Origin: Eremophila alpestris peregrina
Lineage: Eukaryota > Chordata > Aves > Passeriformes > Alaudidae
NCBI GenBank assembly: GCA_009792885.1
Contig: WMCF01000007.1
Span: 7,033,267 to 7,097,266 of the forward strand
Direction: 5' to 3'
DNA: 64,000 nt
Made by a program: the position numbers and the translations under genes. The notes beneath the pieces are model-generated. The model was not told where the DNA came from and did no database searches. It saw only the letters and a program-made list of their open reading frames with translations. The number at the start of each line of letters is the position of its first letter. Positions within the stretch are counted from its first letter, which is position 1. Of the stretch, positions 38,301 through 50,300 are shown one piece after another.

Positions 38301-41300
38301 ACCCAGGCCAGTTGACAACTGAAAGAGAAAGCAAAATGGCAAAATAGAAGAGTATAGTAGTATTCTAAAACTTTCCTGCAGTTAAAACCCAACACAGTTA
38401 AGGCTTTATGAGGCTAGAAAGTTAGTATCCTGGGAAAAGGATTTTTGAATCAAAGTTAAACATTTCAAAACTTATCTAGGAATCAACAAAACGTAATTTA
38501 TGTATTATTATATAATATTTTAGATGCACAGTATTGATAATTTTCTGCTCACTTCACAGAAAGTAGTTAATCTAAGAGCATGAAAAACAGTAAGGCCCTG
38601 TAGAGCTAAGTTAAAATGCAACCAAGTGTTGATCATGCTTACAAGAAACAAGCATTGTTCCAAAATACCAGCAAATGACTACTAGGAGAAGTAAAGAAGC
38701 AGTGACTGACTTGTATGGACAGACCAATTAAAAGTAAGACAGAAGGTTCAGAATCTTTGAAGACTATCAAGGCTTTTGAAGGCAAACCAGAGTCAAATTA
38801 ATATACACCAACCACTGAACAAGAACCATTGAAAAGTGAATGACATAAGCAGAACTCTAGGTTTAAAAGTCCACCTGCTTACAGTATACAAGTATTATCA
38901 ATTTTAAGTTTTTTTCCAATTTTCATAGGGCAAAAATGGTGAACAAGATATTTTATGTTTCTTTGCTCAACACCTTAAGACAGCAAACAAACACATTCTA
39001 CCTACTTGAAGGTCAGGACAAGCTTTCTGTAACACTTGAATTTTTTCCTGGATTTCAATCAGTTTTCTTCTTTCTTCCTGTAACTGCTTAAGCTCCCGTT
39101 GTTGCTGCTGAAGTTTAGCTTCATAGAACTTCTCTCTGTGTGAATAAGTTAGCCACATGTTACTTGGCAAGAAGTTGCCTGAAGCACAGCTCCACCACGC
39201 TCTGACAAAGGCTCACCTTGCTTTTTCATTAAGTCGCACGTCTTTTTTTAACTTGTTGGAACTGGCTCGGACGTTGTTTGGTTGTTGCTTTGTCTCTTCC
39301 ATCTCACCCAACAAGTCACCCATATTAGATGCATTTGTAATTGCACCCTGAGGTTCAGGATCATCATCCTAAAAGGATGTCAGAAAGGCAGTTAGAGTAT
39401 TTTCAAGTTGATTAAAAAAAAAACCAAAATAACAAATCCAGTTTGTCAAGTTTGTCTAGTTTGGTTTTTTTCAGAACTGATCAGTCTGAATAGCTTCACC
39501 TTTAGTACAAATCAAGAACTGAGAAGTCATTGAACCATGGCATCACAACTTTAAGAAACTGAGTTAATGAGAGAATTTATTTAGCACAACCTCAACTACT
39601 GAAACTTCCCCTATAAATGCAAATGGATTTGTATCATTCTGGAAGCATAAACCACTTGCCTGTGACTCAGTGGATAGAAGCGTACAAGCATATGAAGAAA
39701 CAACAAGGGAGGTGGAAGCAGAAACAGAAAGAGACTGAGGTGAACAAGACTGCTTATTTACTGCAGTCAGTGAAGCTAAATACTGTTATTAACAATTTCA
39801 TAACAAAACAACTCTTGAAATCTAAATCTAAAATACTTTGGAGAAAGTCCTATTGGTTTTCTATTCTGCTTTTTCTTTTTTTCGTAATTTCTGTATTTTC
39901 CATTCTAAAATTGAAAATATGAAAGCTGTAGCCATTGCTGCTTGTTTCCCAATATGATCATTCTTCTTAAAGACTGTTGAACAGGAGAGATCACTGGTGA
40001 CCAAGAATGACACAGCTCACAGACCTACTGTATCTTTGAGTACATACACATAACAAGCCTTGGAAATATGATAAATGAACATATGTTACTAATTAGATTA
40101 TTTATTAAGGAAATTGCTGAATCATCTCTAATTCCAATTTATACCACTGCACAGATAGCATCTCCACAGTGATGATAAAAAACAACACTGATCTACACGC
40201 TGAAAAATTTCGGATAGGACTATTATCTTGAAATAACAATATTGTGTTTATACTGCTGCTATTGTAAAGAATAGGTTCCAACTAAGCTTGATTTTAAAGT
40301 TCTCACATAAAGCCTTTTCATTTCTGATACACCTGTATCAGAAAATTCAGTATGCAGACATTACAGTAGGTGGTGCTCAAATGTGAGCTTTTGAAGGGAC
40401 ACTAGATCCATGACATTGTGCTGCTAACATCTCTTAATTAGCATGAGATATTCTAAATTAAAAACACATCCAATTTACAGCCTCAAAATTCCTGAAATAA
40501 ATAAAACCACTGCTCCCAAAACAAAATGCTGCAAGTCAAACATGTTACAATATCTAAACATTGTAATAAAAAACGTTTTTCATTGATTGAACATCATAAA
40601 ACCTAGGGTTCAAAAACCTACACGTGCTGAATGTTCACTATAATCTTTAAAAAGTCTACTGATCTACTTCTTGGTTTGTATTTTGTAATCCAGTGCGAAG
40701 GTTAAATATTAAGACCACTGTTCTCTTAGGCTAGTATCCTTCAAGAAAATCCTTGAATTGAACTTCAGAAGTAGCACCCTTGAATTCAGAAAAATCAAAC
40801 AGTATCTTTTGTCCCTAGCCTAAAAAAAGCATTTTAAATGTTGCATGAAGCAGTTTTTCCCTATCAGAAGTTAGACATTACATGAAATAATGAATGCTAG
40901 ATTTTTGTGCACATGTTTATATTTATAACATACCTGCACCATAGCAGCAAGGTTTTGTAACTGCCTAAGCTTCTGTTTTGCAGCTATAAGCCTATTGATC
41001 TTCTGCTCAAACTCAGCATCTCCAGCAACATCACCCAGGCTGCTTCTGTGGGTAGACATGGAATCTTCACTACCTCGATCTTCTTCCACTTCATCATCTT
41101 CACCTTGGGGTAGATCGAGGTGTTTGTCATTCTCCCTGTTATGACAGTCTGCAAACAAGGAGACAAGGAAACAAAACAATACCAAAGACACATTAATGAA
41201 CTTCTGAAGTCCACTGTCATTACTGCCCATTAGAAAAATATTAGCTTAATGATCAGGCTCTTGAATATTCTGCTTATCAAACAAGGATCTCCCACACTCT

Positions 41301-44300
41301 GTGCAGCTATCAGAGTTATTTCCACTAAGAAGTAAAATTGGAAGACTTTAGAACATACCTAAAGCAGAAGACATTTTTAGAGTCCTTATATTAGCAGCAG
41401 ATCGGTTGTTTATTTCACAGTCTGTATTAAGATGTCTTCCATCTCTGTTATTAGTTCCACACTGTACATTTGAGTTGCTATTTATTTCACTCCAACTACT
41501 GATTCCTTGAGGATTTCTAGGGTAAAATAAATTACTCATATTAACTTTTTAAAAACTGCTATGGATACAATTTTACTTTGGCCTTTTTTTGCCTAGCTTT
41601 TTTAGGAATGGGTATTCTGACTCCTCCCTCTAAAAAAAACCCAACAAAACCCTCAAACAAACGAACTCCAACTCCATATACATCAGTCCAAACACTGGGA
41701 GTTTTTCCATCTTCATCTCTCCAACAGATTACCTTTTATAAAACAATCAAAGCAGCTTTAAATCATCCCCTGCTAGATCAGCAACAATAAATTAGGCCTC
41801 ACAGGTATATGGCTACATTATAAAAGCTTTATATGATGCACAGCTAAGTGACTCTTCATTTCTACTGAGTGAAGATCCTCAATGCACACAGGTGTCAGAC
41901 TAAAGCTGTAAATGATTCTGTAAACTGAAGGGTTTTTCTACTCCAATTCCCTAGTCTAAGACTGTAATCTTCTAGTGAAATTCTATACACATAATTCAGT
42001 ACTTAAACCCAAAGGAATTATAGATTTTTGAAGTCTTACAGCAATTTTTTAAATGTTCATGCTAATCTAAATATATAAGACACCAAGGATTAGATAATTG
42101 TTAAACACCTGTGTAACAGTTGCCTCAAATTAAAAAAATTGTAATTTTGTTAATGTAATAAGCACAGATTTAAGTTACTTCTGGTTGACTCAATGTATTG
42201 GCGGTTTCTTGAAGCAACAAATCAACTACAAAGACTCTGGATAACAAAAAATACAACAACCTAATATTTGTAACAGGCTGTGGATCCTCATGTTCAGAAT
42301 CACTTTCTGATTCTTCTGTTTCTTCCTCCTCCTTAGTGTTCTCATTCACAGCATCTGTCATCATATCAGATGTCTGCTCATAGTAGTGAACTAACTCACG
42401 TAACTCATTCAGCCTCTTGCGAACCTCATTCAGCTTCCTGAGGAGGAAAAAAGAGCATTTCATCTCTTTTGCCATATTAAGCCAATCTGTAGAGTTAAAA
42501 AGAATATATATTCTTTAAAGTTCTTACAAGTTTACTGCAAGTTTCTAAGCTGTAAGAACTTTCCACCTGCACCTCTGAATTCAGTTAATTGTATTAGATT
42601 GTTTACTAAGCAGTCTGTAATACTAAATTGGATAGATCAAAAAAAGGAAATATTCACTTAACACAAATTGTTTTAAAAACTTATTAAAAAGGTAACAATC
42701 CAAATTACTGAAGCAAATGGTGAAAAAAATTAAAGAACTTTTACTGAAGCTTTTCTGTTGGATTCAGATTTTCATCCTCTTCACTCTCATTTTGAGAAAC
42801 CAGGCAATCAGGAGGGTAGGGAGCAGACGCCAGACTATTGGATTCACCGTTGACAACAGTTACTATGCCTACAGGACCAGAAGCAGCTGAAGTTGTACTT
42901 CTTTGATCAATACTCCTTTGAGGAGAACCTGAAGCAGGAAAAACTATAGAAAAGAAATACAGCTTATGTGAACAATTCATAATAAGGAATCTGCTTAATT
43001 AAATTAAATTAAAAAAACTCCAGAAAATACTACCAACAGACAGAACAGTAGTAAATAACTTCTTTCCCTACCAAAACAAAACCTTTTTTCTTAAGTTTCG
43101 TTGCATGCAATGTCAATAGGCAGAGACAAAATAAGATAGCTTTTGTTAACAAGATTTCAGTTATTCCCTTTTAGCTTTATCAAATGTCAGAAGTAGAAGT
43201 TTTCATGCTGTGAATCTGCCCATAAAGTTTTTTTAAGAGTTTACTTAAGGCTGTATTGTCTTTTAATAAAAATTTAACATTTTAGAATTTTGATTAAAAG
43301 AAAAACCCTAGCAAATTTTTCACTTCTGCTAAGCTTTTGTCCATTTGCTGTAAAACAAACTGGGTGTTTGCTTCTTCCAGCCACATGAAATCATATCCAA
43401 ATATGTTCACATTATATGCATTAAATACAGACAGAAAAACTGGGGTATTGTAACATAACTATTAAATCAGCATGTCCTTCTCCAAGTGCATGTTTCAAGG
43501 CCTCATTTCTCAATGCTAACCAGAATATGCTGTGATTACCCCTCAGAAGTTTCCAGCTACAGGACAAACTTCACCAGTACAAATACATTGCTAAAAACAG
43601 AGTGAGAGCAGCAAGTCGATCTCTGCAGCAATAAAGAGAGCACAAAGCCATTGAAAGAAAAGGCCAAAGCTCTAGTCCAGTCAGATAGGTAAGGCCCTCT
43701 AGAATGGCCTGTGATTGAAGTCGGTGCCACCAGTGCACATGGAAGCCTTTTGACAAAGAGGGACCAAAGCTGTATTGCCTAAAAGCTACTAACACATGAA
43801 GTGCCAAGTACACAAATGCAGATGCACTGTGACAAAAACACACAAAGCTCAAGCTCATAGGACACCTTTTTTCACAAGCCAGATGTGTCACAGACAAGCC
43901 TTGAAGAAGAAAACTCATCACATCCTAACATTGGTTTATAACACTGAAGTTGACTAAAGGACTAATAGATACACCCATCATCACTACTTGTAGAGTTCTT
44001 CATTAAGACAGAAACTTATCCAGCATTTAAAACCCATCTACATTAATATTGCCCCATCACAGCTTTTATCACCAGCATTTCATTTCACCAACTGCAATCT
44101 GAAAGACAGTGTTACAAACATGCACATTAAAAATAATATATTCATGAAAAATAATCAATTCTGGCTGTGTTCACTTACAGGAAGAGTTATTTAGATGTTG
44201 GTCACGAAGGGTATGAAGTTCTCCTAAGAGTTTGTCCATCTTTTGCTTTTTACCCTGCAACATTCGCATCTTGTTAAAAAGCTGGGCCTTCTCATCTGCC

Positions 44301-47300
44301 TGGTGTTCAGACATGGAGGAGTTCCTGCTTTGTGAAATCTCTCTGGTAAGTGAAAGGCTTTCTGCTTGCCTTCTGTTGTCGGGCACAGACTGTGTCTAAA
44401 AAGAGTAATTCCATTTTATTCAGAGTACTAAAAAAAAAAGGTATATAAATTGTAAGAAACAAAAAGCTTTCCTATATGGGCCTTCTATATGCAACATCAG
44501 AATCAACACAAAGAATATTATAAAGGGAAATATACTGAAAACATGCTAATGACATCCCAATTATATACTGAGTTAATTAAATGGCAATAAAGAAATTACT
44601 TCTCTAGACTTTCCTAGAAACCCATGAGACACAAAGCACAGATCAGTCAGCTAATAACCCTTAAGAATGTTCAAGTTTGCTGAGTTTTCAAGGTTGGGGG
44701 GAACTCTGATAACTTCACTAGCAAATATACACAAATGAGCAAGACAAACATTGAACTACATTGTTAAATACAATAAAAACTGATAATGGCAAAATCTATA
44801 CAGTGCAATCTCAGGACTGACCTGAGAATCATGAAGTTGGTTGTGAAAGCGTTGAATTAAGTCATTCAATTCTTCATTCAGTTCTGATGTAAGACTTACT
44901 CCTGAAACACTACCTGTAGTTTCTGTTACAACTGGGCATATGAAAAAGGGGAAAATATAAGTATTTTTCCACAGCAATTAAATAAAGGTTATTTAAATTA
45001 AAATGTGACGTTTAACAACATCAATATATTGACCCTCTAAAATTACAGCATATATTTTTAATTTTGTGTCCGTCCCACCAGGTTTACTCTTGAAATATGA
45101 CTTCTGCTACAAAAATACTAACAAGACAACTCAGAGCTGCTTTGTAAAGGACCATACAAAAGGACTTTAGGCTTGTTCTGTGTTTTCCTAAAAAGGTCAG
45201 AGCAAAAAATGAAAGCAACCAATTTGTCTAAGGCTGAGAGAAAATTATTAGAAATCAAACTGCAATTATTTAAATATGGCTTAACTAACAACAGTGCAGC
45301 CAATTTCACTTCCTCAAAATAATAAATTAACAGGACACAGAGCTTTCATATTGGTGTAAGTTGCAATATTTACGTCTGCAAATGGAGTCTTGGAGGTTTG
45401 TTCTTCAAAAAGCTTTATGAGAGAAATTTGAAAGAAAGGTTTTTTCCCCTGCCTCAAAGTTCATATTCAAACAGTACTAAATATGCAAAAGCTAGTTGAA
45501 AGATCCAAATAATTCTTCCTATTTCCACCCAAATACAAACCAGCAGTTCATGAGAAAAATCAAGCACTAATATTATTTAATTTCCACATAGATTACAACT
45601 TCATTACACACATAGTGAAGTTTCACTGTTTTCAAGTTTTGAAAACATTTATTTTGCCATAAGTTGAATTTGAATCTTAACATTGGGTAGATCATTACTT
45701 AGGAGAAAAATCCATGCTTTTAGGGTTTTAAAGGTAAACCACAGTAATCAACTCTGGAAGGGTTTTAAATGACATATCATTTTATAAAGTTACATTGTCA
45801 ACTCTTCAGAAACAGAGGCTTTGCAGTAAAAAAGCCTTTTTAATGTGAATTTCACAATTCCAGCTTCAATCATTCAGTCAGCATGCTAACATGATATAAC
45901 AGACACCATCATTGCACATACCAGAATCATCCAGGACAGCAATGGCTTGCTCTGCTTTATGCTGCAAAGCAAGAAGAGCTGCCTGTCTTCCTTGAAGAGC
46001 CTTTAATTGCTCCTGCTGCTGCAGCATCCTTTTCAATAAATCATGCTGTTTCTTCAAGTTCTCCAACTCCTCTTTAGCTTCCTGTTGAGGATCTCTGGCC
46101 TGCAAGAGATGGAGCAACATTACTATAACTACAACCATTTATGTGTTGAGAACTAGTAAAAGAAGTGTCAAAGCAAGCACAACTTGCATATAAATGAACA
46201 GATTAATGGAGAAAAGTAAAAATGAAGCAGCTTCACCTTTCTGATAGTCCTTTATTTTTAAAAAAAATTCAGACATCCAATAGGAAGAAGCCTGTACCAC
46301 CAAGATGTGCTTATAGCTCCTGAGGCTTTGAGTTTTCTTTACAAAGCCTGTCAGCTGCCCTAATGTGACCCAAAGACCAACCCAAGCCTCCTTTTGTCTT
46401 TTAAATCATAACAGAGGGTATTACCTTTAAGACTGCTGAAGGTAAGTGAGATAAGGCATTGTATCATGGAGCTACACAAAACACAAGATCTCAATTGATT
46501 TACTGGCCTAAAATCTCAAAAATTTTCAGCAGAATGTTTTAGGCAGTTTTAGGCAATAACTCTTTTCTAAGCTATACTGTGTTCAGTTCTGTGGGCCGTA
46601 TTTATTGCATTGATACCAGAATATGCCAGGTTTGGGTAAATCAATTTCAGAACCAAAACATGCACTGAATCCTCTCTACATTGTTTTCAAACAGTATTTT
46701 GAAATAGTTCTAAAAGAATGGGAGCATGCTGAGCAGTTAAAATATATTAAAACTCAGTTATTTTCCTCCATCCTATGCTAATTAGGAGCTGGAGATATGC
46801 ATCCAAACTTTTACTTAAATATTTTGAAGAGACATCCACAGTTAAGATCCTGATCCTGTCTGAAGTTCATTATTGCACTTTGCAGACAAAATCATGGAAA
46901 ATAACATGCATTTACAAAGAACACTACGAACTTGAAAGTATAATCTTCTATCCACATAGTACTAAGTTTCTAAAGTAGAAAATTCAGTCCACATACTCTG
47001 CATCAAATATCAGAATATAAGCAGGCATCTTATTTAAGGAATGCTCAACTTTCCAGCAGAGAAAGCTGAAAACATCCAGAATTCTAAACTCCTCCAAGTG
47101 TCACTAAAAATGCACTGCAACTCACACTGATGATTGCTGTTAAACTCTCACCTTTCATATAAACAGCAAAGTACAGTCAAAATAGATGGCACACTGAAAT
47201 CAGCACAGGAAGGAACAAGGGGAAGAAAGGCAACAGGGCTATGTGTCTTAGTCTCACTCACCTATTAAATAATCCAGGCTTTATCTAAAGTACCAGATTT

Positions 47301-50300
47301 GCATGACTTAATGAAAATTGCATTAACAAATTTTTCAAACTTAGTTCTGCATTTAGACTAGTAAGCTTGACAAAACATTTAAGTCTTTTACGTTAGGGTA
47401 AAAAAAAATTACTGAATTTAAGACTTTTTAAAAATTAAATCACAGGAAGAACAATGATATAGAAAAGTTCATAATGGGTAAAAAAAGACGTTTTAGACAC
47501 TGTGCCCCTTGAAAGTCTTCCCCCTTCCAATCAAATATTCATATCAACAGCTATACATTTGTGGAACAAGTTAAGGCTCCTGATTTCTAATTTGTTTTCT
47601 ATATTTGCTATTAGTTTAAATGTGCATTGGCAGACTATTAGAGTAACCATGACAAGTGTCTGAAAGTCACATTTACAGTATGTTTTCCCAAGAAGGGATC
47701 AACAAAACTTAGAAGGATGATCTACATAAAATCACAACACCTGCAGTAGAGCTACATCAATGCTAACTGTCAATGCTAACAATTCAGAAGAAAAACTTGT
47801 GAAACATATCTATTCAAAGAAAACATACTCTAGGCAAAGAAGATTAATTCAGTGAAAAGAGAGCTGGATACAGATAAGCAATCCAGTGGGAACATTCACT
47901 GTAAGTAACAAGTACATTTGAAGCAATTAATAAGGGAGATGGGGGAATGGGGAAGACTAGCCTGTATAAACCCTATTTGAGGCTAAAGTAACATTTTGAA
48001 GTGTACCTTTGAAAGCAATCCATGATCCTGGCTATTAATCCCACAAGGCCAGATTTCCCTGTCATTCAGAGCAGCTCTCTCACTTTTCCCTTTAGGGCTT
48101 GGTGTAACATCAATGTCTGTAACCTGTTCTCGTGAAGCTGAATTCCCTAGTTTGTCCTCAATGCGGGGCCGACAACTCAAACTAAAAGATACCTCCTATA
48201 TTGAATAGTTTAGTAGGTTAGATTTGGAAAATGTGCTCCAACTTAGCATGCATTTTTAAGTTACAAATCTACCCACTTTACCTTGCCAAATAATGAAAAC
48301 TAATAACATCTACTAAAGAGTGAAGACATTTTTAGTCATTCTTAGCATTTGCGTAACAATAAAGCTCCATACAGCAATCAACATTATATGACCAGAAGTA
48401 TGCACTCTGCATGTCAAATATTCAAGCTGCATGTAAAGAGAGCTCAGATGCAAAATTAAGAGCCAAACAAAAAACTTAAGTGCAAATTTTGCAAATATTA
48501 AGACAAATGCATGGATATTCTTTAAAAAGTGTCTTTTTCTGCTTTTTCCAAATTTAATTTTTTTTAAGTTAAAAGTGCATCTTCCATGCCTATCATTTTA
48601 TTTCTTTACAGGGACAGAAGGAGTTCTTATAAAGCTAAAAACAATTACAAAAGCTTCTTATTGTTTTAACTGTTTTATTTCTAAGCAGACAAATTCTCCT
48701 AATCCATAGGACATTCAGTGTGCTAACTGGCCAGAAAGAGTACCTGCTCTCTGGTACTTTTCCTCAGTGCAATACAAGACATAAAACTTAAGCTTTTGTA
48801 TCTACTATAAGATATGTTTACCATGCAAAAAAAAAAAAAATCTTTTATAAATACAAAGGAAGACTGGATGAATTTAGTGCTGAGATGTTTCTCTCAGCAC
48901 TAAATTCAGAACACATTTTCTGAAGAGGTGCCCATCTTTCCAAGAAGTGAGAGAAACTTCTATGTTAGGTCAATACTTCTACCATATCACTAAGATGCTT
49001 GGACAATGACCCACTAATGATACATTTCTAGCCCTCCCCTCACCCAACACCCAAAAATTTTCCCCACTAACAGAAACAAACCTAGAAATGAAAAATTGTA
49101 TAGAAATGTATTTCTTCCTACATCAGGTCAGTGAATTCTCTACCAAAGTACACATTTACTTGTTCATTGTACTTTGAAGAAAGAATAAAGATTTAAAAAA
49201 CTCTTTAGATTGTTATTGTGACAGACTTATTATTTTTTTCTCATATAAAAAAGAAAAATCATCCACACATGCATGGACACCTCCTGAATGGAGTGCTTGG
49301 GGATTTACTATTTTTTAATTGAACTCAGATTATGACACTAGCATAAGACCCCCGAAAAAGAAGAAAATAAAGCCCTCATTTCTACCTTAATTACCAAAAG
49401 GCAGCTTACCGTGGTATCTGAAGCCTCAGACTGCACATCAATGTTTAGCGATGTGCTCTCACCTACAGAACCAGATCCCACAGCTGAATCTACAGTCCGA
49501 ACATCATCCTCCTCATTTTCTCTAGCCTGCAATATTGCATTGGCACAAATCAAAAGCTATATAAGGGGGCAGTAAAAATGAATTATGGAAGGTACTACAT
49601 ACCAAAATCAACACCCTCAGTAGCACCACCAAAACATAAATGGTCAACTCCTAAAAAAAGCTTACAGTGCAGAAACAAACACATTATGTTCTTAAACTTA
49701 CAAGCATCTTTTGCAAAAATTTCAGATAGGATTTCTCCTGCTCTTTAAGGTCATCTATAAGGTGTGACAAACGCTCAACATTGGCCGATCTCTCATTTTT
49801 CTCTACAAGATCATCCCGCATGGAGCTGGCCTTAGCAATATAGTCGCGAATCTGAACTAGTCTGCTCACAATCTGCAAAGACACTGAAGTTACTGAATGC
49901 ATTCAGCTGCAACTGACACGTATTCAATGCACAAGACAGTGATAGCAACAGCAAAGGAGTAATGCAACGGGGACATGTTAGTGCTTTCACTCCTATGAGC
50001 ACTCTTCCACGAGTGGCTAGAATTCCACAGCCTCTATAAGGATAGATTTATGCATGCGGGAAGTTGCAAGGTTGAAGCAGAGGGCTTCTGGTCAACACAG
50101 GCTAAAACACAACTGAGCTCAACACAGGAAAAGAGTCAACTGTGAGCACTTTCTGGAACCACATAAAAGGGAATCAACCTCTAAAATGGAAATTATTATT
50201 ACTTCTGTTACCAACAAGCAGATTTCTAAAGAACAGTAGATGATTAAGTTTGGTTTTACATTTTCTTCAAGTGTCAGAAGAGTAGGAAGTTAAAATTTTC

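Noticed and set aside
43571..43921. 116-codon minus frame between PCM1 exons 9 and 10
   Set aside because: Hydrophobic, Cys-rich translation typical of a chance frame; splicing of exons 9 and 10 is complete without it.
48007..48181. Shorter version of the 63-codon exon using TTTTAG at 48182-48183
   Set aside because: It gives 175 bases and a stop after seven codons when joined to exon 6; the acceptor at 48196-48198 keeps the frame and is preferred for a coding exon.
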